From the NCBI GenBank assembly GCA_025965295.1, contig JAOPXF010000204.1, positions 1-14,790 on the forward strand: a DNA stretch of 14,790 bases, written 5' to 3'. Made by a program: the position numbers and the translations under genes. The notes under the pieces are model-generated. The model searched no databases and was not told the DNA's origin. It saw nothing but the letters and a program-made list of their open reading frames with translations. This DNA comes from Nocardioides sp. GTDB lineage: Bacteria > Actinomycetota > Actinomycetes > Propionibacteriales > Nocardioidaceae. Positions 1 to 7,376 of the stretch are shown in pieces. Positions within the stretch are counted from its first letter, which is position 1, and every line of letters starts with the position of its first letter.

Positions 1-496
1 GGACCTGGTTCAACCAACCCCGGGAGGGCTCGTAGATCCATCCCCAGACGACGCCGACAGCGACCTGGGGAAGGACGAACGGCAGGAAGAGGGCCGTCCG
101 GTACACCACGCTCCCTCGTTGCACGCCCCACACCAGGAGGGCGTAGGCGAGCCCGATGACCAGCGGAGCGATCGTGCCGATCACGATCCAGATGACGTTG
201 TTCTTGAAGGCCGCCCAGACGTTCGGGTCCTTGGCCAGCTCGGTGAAGTTGTCGACTCCCACCCAGGGCGGCGACGGGTTGATGCCGTTGAAGTCGACGA
301 AGACGTAGTAGACGGCGTTGGCCATCGGGAACAGCAGGAAGACGAGCACGATCACGACGAGCGGGGCTGCGAGCAGGATGCCCAGCCGGGCCTGGGCCCG
401 CCTGGTGGCGGGCGGGGCCTGGGACGCGATCGCACGAGTACGTCGCTTGGGTGGGGCAACCGCCGCTGGCGGAGCCGGCACCGACCCCGTCGCCAT
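1..496 (-). CDS. Sugar ABC transporter permease, MalF/UgpA type (3' end outside window)
   Basis: Inner-membrane subunit of a CUT1 carbohydrate importer; it should form the translocation channel with a second permease that would lie beyond position 1. About 165 residues are visible. A proline- and arginine-rich cytoplasmic tail (1-37) precedes hydrophobic segments at about 39-60, 101-123 and 134-155. The text around residues 78-90 (WVGVDNFTEL) and the TALFLPFVLPQVAVGVVW segment are typical of MalF-type subunits. The start is the ATG at 496, with GGAGG 8 bases upstream; an in-frame GTG at 499 directly before it is an alternative. The Shine-Dalgarno lies in a perfect 14-bp palindrome (503-516). 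The gene follows the binding-protein gene by 25 bases, so the two are co-transcribed. The signature EAA loop is not in view because the gene is cut. The family is secure; the substrate, probably an alpha-galactoside, is inferred from the neighbours. Confidence 0.9.
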   Translation of the reverse strand, partial: MATGSVPAPPAAVAPPKRRTRAIASQAPPATRRAQARLGILLAAPLVVIVLVFLLFPMANAVYYVFVDFNGINPSPPWVGVDNFTELAKDPNVWAAFKNNVIWIVIGTIAPLVIGLAYALLVWGVQRGSVVYRTALFLPFVLPQVAVGVVWGWIYEPSRGWLNQV

Positions 497-521
497 CACG
501 TCAGCCTCCGGAGGCTCCGGC

Positions 522-1799
522 TCACTTCTGGGCCGCAGCCTCGAGGTCGCTCGCGACTTCCTCCGCGGTCTTCTGACCGGTGAGGACTGCCTGGACCCCG
601 TCGTACAGGGCCTCGTTGAACGCGTCGCTCGTGAGGACGTCGATGTTGTAGCCGAAGTCACCGGCTCCTCCGTCGGCGAGCGCGGCCGTGTCGTCCAGAA
701 CCTGCCTGAAGAGCGGCGAGACGTCGAGCTTGGCGGTGTCCAGCGGCATCGGCGGGATCGTGTGGAAGTTCTCCACCGTCCAGGCCCCGTGCTCGGGCGA
801 GGCCAGGAAGTTCACGAACTTCAGGGCCGCATCCGTCTTCGAGGTGCCTGCGGAGATGTACGGACCCGAGCCCAGGCCACCGGCGAAGATGCCCGGCCCA
901 TCGGGAGCCGGGAAGGGGATGTAACCGGTCTCGAAGTCGGCGTTGTCGTCGATCTCGCCCACCAGCCAGCTACCGGTGGGGATCATCGCGGCGTCCTGGG
1001 AGTAGTAGAGGGCGATGGAGTTGTCGTAGTCCACCGAGGTGGGCGACTCAGGCAGGTAGCCCTCGTCGTTGAACTTCGCCCAGAAGTCCAGGGCCGAGAC
1101 CACCTCGGGTGAGTCCCATGACGCGTCGCCGGCGAAGAGGGCCTCCATGCCACTGGAGCCGACCGCGCTGGACAGCGCCATGCTCAGCAAGTGGCCACCC
1201 TCCCAGCCCTCCTTGTCACCGACAGCGAGAGGGATCTTCCCTGCGTCGCTGATGGTCGAGGCGGCCGCCTCGAGGTCGCCGATGCTCTGCGGCTCGTCGA
1301 TGCCGAGCTTGGCGAAGAGGTCCTTGTTGTAGAAGATCCCGATCGTCTCGAGCTCGCCGGGGACGCCGTACAGCTTTCCGTCCACCGTGACGCGTTCCTT
1401 GGCGGAGTCGAAGACCTGCCAGTCGTACTTGGCATAGGCGTCCGTGAGGTCCTGCACCAGACCGGCCTTGGCGAGGGCGCCACCGAACCCGGGGCCGGAG
1501 CCCCAGCCGAAGACGTCCGGGCCGTCGCCCGAGCGCAGCTGGGTCTGGAGCACGGTGCGCATGGTGTCGAAGGGCAGGGTGTCCACCTCGACGGTGATGC
1601 CCGACTCCTTCTCGAACTCTCCGATGTGCTTCTTGAGGGCGTCGAGCGCTGCCGCGTCCTCCGGCTCCTCGATCAGGTACTTGATCGTCTGCGAGTCGCC
1701 GTCGTTGCCGTCCGACTTGGGTGCTTGTCCCGTGCAGCCGGCAACGGCCAGGCTCAGGGCCGCGGCGGCCACCGACCCGGCGAGGAGTGAGCGTTTCAT
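522..1799 (-). CDS. Extracellular sugar-binding lipoprotein (family 1 solute-binding protein, CUT1)
   Basis: Lipid-anchored substrate receptor of the sugar importer, acting outside the membrane. It has 425 residues, normal for the family. The ATG at 1799 is chosen because GAGGGA lies 5 bases upstream and because it gives a textbook lipoprotein signal: MKRS, a hydrophobic stretch, then lipobox VAGC with the lipidated Cys at residue 22. An upstream in-frame ATG at 1895 would bury that signal behind 32 polar residues. The mature part has family-typical stretches such as GDGPDVFGWG and, later, AAMIPTGSWLVGEI. The gene is separated from the repressor gene by 131 bases that carry a promoter and operator, and it is followed by the permease. 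It should be induced with the galactosidase operon because both promoters share the same operator. The exact ligand cannot be read; galactinol, melibiose or raffinose-type sugars are plausible. Confidence 0.93.
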   Translation of the reverse strand: MKRSLLAGSVAAAALSLAVAGCTGQAPKSDGNDGDSQTIKYLIEEPEDAAALDALKKHIGEFEKESGITVEVDTLPFDTMRTVLQTQLRSGDGPDVFGWGSGPGFGGALAKAGLVQDLTDAYAKYDWQVFDSAKERVTVDGKLYGVPGELETIGIFYNKDLFAKLGIDEPQSIGDLEAAASTISDAGKIPLAVGDKEGWEGGHLLSMALSSAVGSSGMEALFAGDASWDSPEVVSALDFWAKFNDEGYLPESPTSVDYDNSIALYYSQDAAMIPTGSWLVGEIDDNADFETGYIPFPAPDGPGIFAGGLGSGPYISAGTSKTDAALKFVNFLASPEHGAWTVENFHTIPPMPLDTAKLDVSPLFRQVLDDTAALADGGAGDFGYNIDVLTSDAFNEALYDGVQAVLTGQKTAEEVASDLEAAAQK

Positions 1800-1904
1800 C
1801 GAAATCCCTCGAATCGATCGTGCCCGTTCTGATCGCACAAGGCCCGAAGCGGTCGAACGCGGAAGTTGTGACCGGCAGTCGCCCGCCGTGTCCATGGCGT
1901 CGAT

Positions 1905-1934
1905 ATAGTTTCAGCACGAAAGGATAACTGTCAA
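1905..1934 (-). promoter_or_regulatory. Promoter and ROK operator of the transporter operon
   Basis: Read on the minus strand, TTGACA (1934-1929) is followed by 18 bases and AACTAT (1910-1905). The spacer and -10 contain an inverted repeat, ATAGTTTC / GAAAGGAT on the plus strand with a 5-base gap (1905-1912 and 1918-1925). Element and spacing match the site before the galactosidase almost base for base. The -35 overlaps the stop codon of the ROK gene. Predicted transcription starts near 1898, leaving a leader of about 100 bases. A repressor bound here would cover the polymerase site. Confidence 0.72.
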
Positions 1935-3067
1935 GGACGTGCCCGGATCCCTTCGGGGAACTCGGCGTGGATGGCGATGACCGCGGCGCCGCGCGCCCAT
2001 TCGACGAAGTCCATGGGCCGCACGATCGGCTGCGGGTGCGGGTCGTGCGCGCCCCCGTAGTCGCTGAGCCCTTCATCGAGGTCCGCCCGTGCGACGTCGG
2101 CCAGGTGCACGCCCTCGCCGGACAGGATGATGCGCTCGACCCCTGTCAGCGAGCTGATCGCCGCGGCCGTGCGCCCCAGCGCGAGAGCGGCCTCGCGCAC
2201 CACCCGCCGGGCAACGGGGTCTTGCCCCTTGGCCAGCTCGAGCACTTCCTCGAAGCCGAGACTCCGGCCGTGGCCGACCGACGCAGCCGACACGATGGAG
2301 GGGATCGACATGTAAGCGGTGGCGCATCCCCGGTGGCCCAAGGGACACAGCGGCCCTCCCGGGTTGACCGGGAAGTGGCTGACCGGGTGGATGGAGGTGG
2401 GCACCATCGCGTCGTTGATGACCAGGCCGTAGCCGATGCCGGCCCCGATCGTGAGCAGGGCGAAGTTCTCGAAGCCGCGGCCGTGACCGAACCAGTGCTG
2501 GGCCCTGGTGAGCCCGACGACGTCGTTGTCCAGATGGACAGGAGTGCCCAGCGCCTCCCTCAACAGCGCCCGGAAGGGGATCTCGTGCCAGTGCAGGAAG
2601 GGCGAGTCCGCCACCACCTCGCCCGCCTCCACCTGGCCGCCGACGGTCACGCCGACCGCGCTGACCGGGAGGTCGCTCCGCTCCTGGAAGCTCGTGACGA
2701 TCCGGCTCACCAGCGCCACCACGTCGGCCACCTGGAGCGACTCCAGGGCCACGACCTCCCTTTCGAGCACGTTCGCCCGCAGGTCCGTGATCACGGCGTA
2801 GACGGACTCCTCGGTCAGCTTCACCCCGATGAAGCGGTAGCGGCCGGGCACCACGTCCAGGGGCAGCGAGGACCGCCCCCGACCGGGCGTGCGCACCGCT
2901 TCGGACTCCTCGAGGATGCCGGCAGCCAGCAGCGGCTTGACGGCACGCGTGAGGGTGGGGGCGGAGAGGCCGAGCTTCGTGGCCAGCTGTGCACGTGACT
3001 GAGCCCCGTGCAGCAGGATCTCATGGGCCGCGGCGCGGGACGGAGCTGACAGCGAGGGGATGCTCAG
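1931..3067 (-). CDS. ROK-family transcriptional repressor (probable CTG start)
   Basis: Sugar-responsive DNA-binding regulator, most likely the repressor of both flanking operons. The reading frame encodes 378 residues, normal for ROK repressors. Residues 11-55 form the winged helix-turn-helix (SRAQLATKLGLSAPTLTR then AVKPLLAAGIL), followed by the ROK sugar-kinase fold. The sugar-site motif DND is at 180-182. The zinc motif is altered: C241-P-L243-G-H-R-G-C248 has Leu for the middle Cys. The nucleotide loop DxGGT is absent (IGVKLTEES instead), so it is a regulator and not a kinase. The first ATG, GTG or TTG in frame is the GTG at 2896, which would delete the whole DNA-binding domain. An in-frame TAG lies at 3079-3077. 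Between them the CTG at 3067 has AGGGA six bases upstream and is the best start; ATC at 3061 is second. The gene diverges from the galactosidase and its predicted -10 overlaps the operator, implying autoregulation. Confidence 0.88.
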   Translation of the reverse strand: MSIPSLSAPSRAAAHEILLHGAQSRAQLATKLGLSAPTLTRAVKPLLAAGILEESEAVRTPGRGRSSLPLDVVPGRYRFIGVKLTEESVYAVITDLRANVLEREVVALESLQVADVVALVSRIVTSFQERSDLPVSAVGVTVGGQVEAGEVVADSPFLHWHEIPFRALLREALGTPVHLDNDVVGLTRAQHWFGHGRGFENFALLTIGAGIGYGLVINDAMVPTSIHPVSHFPVNPGGPLCPLGHRGCATAYMSIPSIVSAASVGHGRSLGFEEVLELAKGQDPVARRVVREAALALGRTAAAISSLTGVERIILSGEGVHLADVARADLDEGLSDYGGAHDPHPQPIVRPMDFVEWARGAAVIAIHAEFPEGIRARP

Positions 3068-3073
3068 AGAAGG

Positions 3074-3078
3074 TCCCT
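3074..3078 (-). promoter_or_regulatory. Shine-Dalgarno that supports the CTG start of the ROK gene
   Basis: AGGGA on the minus strand, six bases before the CTG at 3067. It overlaps the in-frame TAG at 3079-3077 that bounds the frame. Its spacing to CTG is ideal; to the ATC at 3061 it would be 12 bases. Confidence 0.6.
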
Positions 3079-3080
3079 AC

Positions 3081-3111
3081 TTGACGGGAATACTTTCACT
3101 CCGAAAGTATA
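3081..3111 (+). promoter_or_regulatory. Promoter and ROK operator of the galactosidase operon, shared with the divergent ROK gene
   Basis: TTGACG (3081-3086), an 18-base spacer, then AAGTAT (3105-3110). The spacer and -10 hold a perfect inverted repeat, ATACTTTC (3090-3097) and GAAAGTAT (3103-3110), separated by 5 bases. On the minus strand the same DNA gives TATACT (3111-3106), a good -10 for the ROK gene, although no clear -35 is seen for it. A repressor bound here would block both directions. The site has the same layout as the one at 1905-1934. Confidence 0.78.
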
Positions 3112-3117
3112 TGCCGG

Positions 3118-5313
3118 GTGAATCCTGACGTGCCGGTCGGCACTCTACCGTCGGCGACGAGTGCCCCCGGGTCGCTGCTGCTGCAGAGCGGCGACGTCTG
3201 CGTGGTGGTCGACCTCGGCACCGGCGTCCCCCGCATCCTGCACTGGGGTGGGCCGGTCTCGGAGACGGACGGGTCCTACCTCCAGTCGTTCACCGAGGTG
3301 CCGCAGGGGGCCGACGGGTTGGCCGGCGCCGGGGCTCCTGGGGTCCTGCCCCAGCAGTCCTCGGGCTGGATGGGATCACCGGGCCTCGAGGGTCATCGCA
3401 ACGGCACCCGCTTCTCCACCCACTTCACCGCCACCGGGAGCCGACTCGTCGGCGAGCCCGGCGGGGTCCAGGGTGTCGTGGCCAGCGCGGTGGACGAATC
3501 CGCGGCCCTGGCCCTGGTGACCACGATCGAGCTACACCCTTCCGGGCTGCTGCGACTTGCGGCCGGCCTCACCAACATCGCCCCCGCCGGCTCCTACACG
3601 CTCGATGCTGTCCGGTTGGCGCTGCCGGTGCCCGCACAGGCAGGGGAGCTGCTGGACTTCGCGGGTCGACATCTACGCGAGCGAGCGCCGCAACGTCACC
3701 CCTTCGTGGTCGGCACCCACCTGCGCGAGGGCCGTCGCGGACGCACCGGGTCCGATGCCACCGTGCTGCTCGCGGCCGGCACCCCCGGCTTCGGCTTCCG
3801 CAGCGGCCAGGTGTGGGCGGTGCACACCGCATGGAGCGGCAACCACGCGACGTACGCCGAGCTCGGGCTCAGCGGGGTCCGGACGCTCGGCGGCGGAGAG
3901 GTGCTGCTGCCCGGGGAGATCCTGCTCGAGCCCGGCGCGACGTACACGACACCGTGGCTCTACGGGGCCTACGGCGAGGGCCTCGACGCCATCGCCGCGG
4001 CGTTCCACACCCAGCTGCGAAGCCGGCCGACACACCCGACCTCGCCTCGTCCGGTGGTGCTCAACACCTGGGAGGCCGTCTACTTCGACCACGACCTGGC
4101 CGCGCTGACCAGGCTCGCCGAGCTGGGGGCAGACGTCGGTGCCGAGCGTTTCGTCCTCGACGACGGCTGGTTCAAGCAACGGCGCGACGACCGCGCCGGC
4201 CTGGGCGACTGGGAGGTCGACCCCGACGTGTGGCCCGAGGGCCTGGGCCCCCTGGTGGCAGCCGTGCGCCGTCTCGGGATGGACTTCGGTCTCTGGTTCG
4301 AGCCGGAGATGGTCAACGAGGACTCCGACCTGGCGCGAGCGCACCCGGAATGGATCCTCGCGCCCGGCGAGCGGCTTCCGCTGCGTGGGCGATCCCAGCA
4401 GGTGCTGAACCTGACGGTGCCGGAGGCCTTCGACCACGTCCTCGAAGCGATGAGCAAGATCATCGCCGAGCACGAGATCGACTACGTCAAGTGGGACCAC
4501 AACCGCGACCTCGCTGAGGCCGGTGACCGCACGACCGGGCGGCCGCGGGTACATGCGCAGACGCTTGCGGTCTATGCGCTGATGGACGAGCTGCGACTGC
4601 GCCACCCCTCCCTCGAGATCGAGTCCTGTTCGTCCGGTGGAGGACGCATCGACCTCGAAGTGCTCCGACGCACGGACCGGGTCTGGGCCAGCGACTGCAT
4701 CGATCCGCTCGAGCGCCAGCAGATCCAGCGATGGACCGGCCTGCTCCTTCCTCCTGAGCTCGTGGGCTCTCACGTGGGCTCGGCGACGGCACACACCACG
4801 CACCGCACCCACTCGCTCGCCTTCCGGGCGGCCACGGCCCTGTTCGGACACTTCGGCATCGAGTGGGACCTGCGCACGGCGAGCGAGGACGAGCTCACCG
4901 AGCTCACCCAGTGGGTGAGCCTCTACAAGGACGAGCGCGAGCTCATCCACACCGGCACCTCCGTCCACTGCGACCTTCCCGACGCCTCCTACTGGGCCCA
5001 CGGCGTCGTCAGCCCTGACCGGTCGCGGGCGCTGTTCGCCCTCGTCGCGCTCGACACCGGCGTCGCCGCGCAGCCCGGGCGGATACCGCTGCCCGGTCTC
5101 GACCCGGATCTGCTCTACCGCATCGAGCCCGTCCAGCTCTCCGCGTCGGCCCTGGTGCGCAATGCTGCCGGGCCACCTGCGTGGTGGAGCGAGTCCACGT
5201 GTGTGACCGGCCGGACCCTCGCCTCGGTCGGCCTGCAGGCGCCCATGCTGTACCCGGAGCAGGCCGCAGTTCTGCGCCTCGTCCCGCACCCGCACCCGAC
5301 CGAGAGCAGGTAG
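3118..5313 (+). CDS. Alpha-galactosidase, glycoside hydrolase family 36
   Basis: Hydrolyses terminal alpha-1,6-linked galactose from melibiose, raffinose-type sugars or galactinol, with retention of configuration. It has 731 residues, the usual length of large bacterial GH36 enzymes. An N-terminal beta-sandwich (about 20-310) precedes the catalytic barrel (about 320-630) and a C-terminal beta domain. Visible motifs are DDGW (348-351), GLWFEPEMVN, and YVKWDHNRD with the predicted nucleophile Asp460. ESCSSGGGRID (502-512) follows, then WASDCID with the predicted acid/base Asp526. There is no signal peptide, so it acts in the cytoplasm on imported oligosaccharide. The GTG at 3118 is the upstream-most possible start; it has no Shine-Dalgarno and sits at about the predicted transcription start, suggesting leaderless translation. 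A GTG at 3130 is an alternative. The stop is two bases before the next gene. Confidence 0.95.
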   Translation: MNPDVPVGTLPSATSAPGSLLLQSGDVCVVVDLGTGVPRILHWGGPVSETDGSYLQSFTEVPQGADGLAGAGAPGVLPQQSSGWMGSPGLEGHRNGTRFSTHFTATGSRLVGEPGGVQGVVASAVDESAALALVTTIELHPSGLLRLAAGLTNIAPAGSYTLDAVRLALPVPAQAGELLDFAGRHLRERAPQRHPFVVGTHLREGRRGRTGSDATVLLAAGTPGFGFRSGQVWAVHTAWSGNHATYAELGLSGVRTLGGGEVLLPGEILLEPGATYTTPWLYGAYGEGLDAIAAAFHTQLRSRPTHPTSPRPVVLNTWEAVYFDHDLAALTRLAELGADVGAERFVLDDGWFKQRRDDRAGLGDWEVDPDVWPEGLGPLVAAVRRLGMDFGLWFEPEMVNEDSDLARAHPEWILAPGERLPLRGRSQQVLNLTVPEAFDHVLEAMSKIIAEHEIDYVKWDHNRDLAEAGDRTTGRPRVHAQTLAVYALMDELRLRHPSLEIESCSSGGGRIDLEVLRRTDRVWASDCIDPLERQQIQRWTGLLLPPELVGSHVGSATAHTTHRTHSLAFRAATALFGHFGIEWDLRTASEDELTELTQWVSLYKDERELIHTGTSVHCDLPDASYWAHGVVSPDRSRALFALVALDTGVAAQPGRIPLPGLDPDLLYRIEPVQLSASALVRNAAGPPAWWSESTCVTGRTLASVGLQAPMLYPEQAAVLRLVPHPHPTESR

Positions 5314-5315
5314 CC

Positions 5316-6362
5316 GTGGCCAGAGTGGTTCGCTTCACCTCACCCCGCCACGTCGAGGTGGTCGAGCTCGAGGACCCGCCCGTCGGCGCCCACGAGGTCC
5401 GCGTCGACACCCTCTACTCCGGCATCTCCGCGGGCACCGAGCTGACCGCCTACCGGGGCAGCAACCCCTACCTCAGCAACGAGTGGGACGCCGAGCGTCG
5501 ACTGTTCGTCCCGGGCGAGTCCACGCACGCCTATCCTCTCGACGGGTGGGGTTATGAGGAGGTCGGGATCGTCCGCTCAGCAGGATCCGACGTCGACCAG
5601 GCTCTGGTGGGTGCGCTGGTCTGGGGAACCTGGGGACACCGCTCCTCGGTCGTCCGCCCGGCGGACTGGGTCAGGCCCAGGATCCTGGCCGAGGGCTCCC
5701 GGCCCCTTGCGGGAGTCTTCGCGAAGATCGGTGCCATCGCCCTCAACGCCATCCTCGACGCCGACATCCACGTCGGCGAGACCGTGGTCGTGTTCGGTGC
5801 CGGGGTCCCGGGCCAGATCGTCGCCCAGCTGGCCCGCCTGAACGGGGCCCGGGTGATCGTCGCCGACCTCGAGCCGCGGCGCCGGGCGCTCGCCCTCGAG
5901 CTCGGAGCGACGCTGGCGCTGGACCCGGCCGGCGACGACATCGCCGAGACCGTGCGCGCGGTCACCGAGAACCGCGGTGCCGACGTGGTGATCGAGATGA
6001 GCGGTAGCTACCAGGCCCTTCATGAGGCCGTGCGCGCCGCGGCGTACAGCTCGCGGGTCGTGGTCAGCGGATTCTTCCAGGGGCCCGCCACACCCGTCCG
6101 GCTGGGCGAGGAGTTCCACCACAACCGGATCTCCGTCATCGGCTCGCAGATCTCGGGGGTGGCCCCGGCGCTGCAACACCGATGGGACGAGCTGCGGATG
6201 TCGCGGACAGTCCTGGACCTGGAGCTCGACGGTAGGTTGCGACTGACCGACCTCGTCACGCACACGTTCCCCGCCGAGGACGCCGCGGCCGCGTTCGAGA
6301 TGCTCGACGTCGTCACCGAGCCCGCCCTCCAGGTCGTGCTCGACTACGGGGCTCAGACATGA
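5316..6362 (+). CDS. Medium-chain dehydrogenase/reductase lacking the usual zinc ligands
   Basis: Predicted NAD(H)-dependent oxidoreductase, 348 residues, cytoplasmic. The N-terminal GroES-like domain is followed by a Rossmann domain with FGAGVPG (G161, G163, G166) and Asp184 at the end of the second strand, which favours NAD over NADP. Classical zinc alcohol dehydrogenases have a catalytic Cys near residue 38 and a GHE motif. Here these read SGISAGTE (35-42) and GYEEVG (79-84), and the four-Cys structural zinc lobe is missing. This resembles the zinc-free BchC-like branch. The GTG at 5316 is chosen because AGCAGG precedes it and it follows the galactosidase stop by two bases; earlier in-frame starts lie inside the galactosidase. 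It overlaps the next gene by four bases (ATGA). In this operon it may oxidise galactose or the aglycone released from an alpha-galactoside; the substrate is not readable. Confidence 0.88.
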   Translation: MARVVRFTSPRHVEVVELEDPPVGAHEVRVDTLYSGISAGTELTAYRGSNPYLSNEWDAERRLFVPGESTHAYPLDGWGYEEVGIVRSAGSDVDQALVGALVWGTWGHRSSVVRPADWVRPRILAEGSRPLAGVFAKIGAIALNAILDADIHVGETVVVFGAGVPGQIVAQLARLNGARVIVADLEPRRRALALELGATLALDPAGDDIAETVRAVTENRGADVVIEMSGSYQALHEAVRAAAYSSRVVVSGFFQGPATPVRLGEEFHHNRISVIGSQISGVAPALQHRWDELRMSRTVLDLELDGRLRLTDLVTHTFPAEDAAAAFEMLDVVTEPALQVVLDYGAQT

Positions 6363-7372
6363 CATCCGCCTCCGGGCCGCCGCCCCGCTCCGAAGGCGCG
6401 GTCGGGTGGGGAATCCTGGCCACGGGCGGCATCGCGCGACTCTTCACCCGGGACCTGCTCGCCCACGGGCACCGGGTCCACGCCGTCGGCTCGCGGTCGG
6501 CAGCCTCGGCGAGCTCATTCGCGGACGCCTGTGGCATCCCACGCGCCCACGGCTCCTACGAGGAGCTCGTGGCCGACCCGGGAGTCGACGTCGTGTACAT
6601 CGCGACTCCCCACAACTTCCATGCGGCGAACGCGGTTCTCGCACTCCAGGCCGGCAAGCACGTCCTGGTCGAGAAGGCCTTCACCCTGAACGTGGCCCAG
6701 GCCCGGGAGGTCGTCGACCTCGCCGCCGCCCAGGGCCTGCTGGTCATGGAGGCCATGTGGACACGCTTCCTGCCGCACATGCGAGAAATCCGGTCGTGGA
6801 TCCGGGCCGGGCGGATCGGGGAGGTCCGCTCCCTCCACGCCGACCACACACAGTCTCTTCCCCTCGACGACACCCACCGGCTCAACGACCCGGCGCTGGC
6901 CGGCGGGACGTTGCTCGATCTCGGGGTCTACCCGATCTCGTTCGCCCACGACCTCCTCGGTCCCGTGCACGAGGTGCACGCAGTCGCGACGTTCAAGCCA
7001 ACAGGCGTGGACGGCTCGGTCGCCACCGTGCTGCGACATGCCAGCGGAGCGGTCTCGACCTCCTTCTCCTCGTCCGAGACCCGGGGACCGAACCGCGCCA
7101 CCATCCTCGGCACCGAGGGGCGCATCGAGATCGACGCCACCTGGTACGCACCTGCGCCGGTCACCCTCTATGACAGTGGCAACCAGCCGACGGACCATTT
7201 CGAGGAGGCGGTCACCGGGCGCGGCATGCAGTTCCAGGCCGCCGAGGTCGAGCGGCTGCTCGGTCTCGGCGCCACGGTCAGCGCCCTGATGTCTCCTGCC
7301 GACTCGGTGGCCGTCATGGCCACGATGGACGTGGTCCGCAGGCGCATCGGTCTGCGTTACCCGGAGGAGTGA
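6359..7372 (+). CDS. Gfo/Idh/MocA-family NAD(P)-dependent oxidoreductase
   Basis: Cytoplasmic sugar or polyol oxidoreductase, 337 residues, full length. The Rossmann domain carries GILATGGIA (18-26), a variant dinucleotide loop, and GSRS after the second strand (44-47), where the Arg suggests NADP preference. The catalytic Lys sits in EKA (105-107) instead of the common EKP. MEAMWTRFLP and the later AGGTLLDLGVYPI stretch are characteristic of the dihydrodiol-dehydrogenase/glucose-fructose-oxidoreductase-like branch. The ATG overlaps the stop of the preceding dehydrogenase, implying translational coupling, and the kinase gene starts four bases after its stop. Pairing with a second dehydrogenase suggests stepwise or reversible oxidation of a sugar ring, as in keto-sugar or inositol pathways. 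That role is an inference from context. Confidence 0.92.
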   Translation: MTSASGPPPRSEGAVGWGILATGGIARLFTRDLLAHGHRVHAVGSRSAASASSFADACGIPRAHGSYEELVADPGVDVVYIATPHNFHAANAVLALQAGKHVLVEKAFTLNVAQAREVVDLAAAQGLLVMEAMWTRFLPHMREIRSWIRAGRIGEVRSLHADHTQSLPLDDTHRLNDPALAGGTLLDLGVYPISFAHDLLGPVHEVHAVATFKPTGVDGSVATVLRHASGAVSTSFSSSETRGPNRATILGTEGRIEIDATWYAPAPVTLYDSGNQPTDHFEEAVTGRGMQFQAAEVERLLGLGATVSALMSPADSVAVMATMDVVRRRIGLRYPEE

Positions 7373-7376
7373 GCCC

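Noticed and set aside
318..2998. Several long plus-strand frames opposite the permease, binding protein and ROK genes
   Set aside because: Composition is low complexity (Arg, Gly, Val), there are no ribosome sites, and the minus strand encodes well-recognised proteins throughout.
3673..5295. 540-codon open frame on the minus strand opposite the galactosidase
   Set aside because: It mirrors the third-position GC bias of the GH36 gene, has no family motifs, and the plus strand carries clear catalytic residues.
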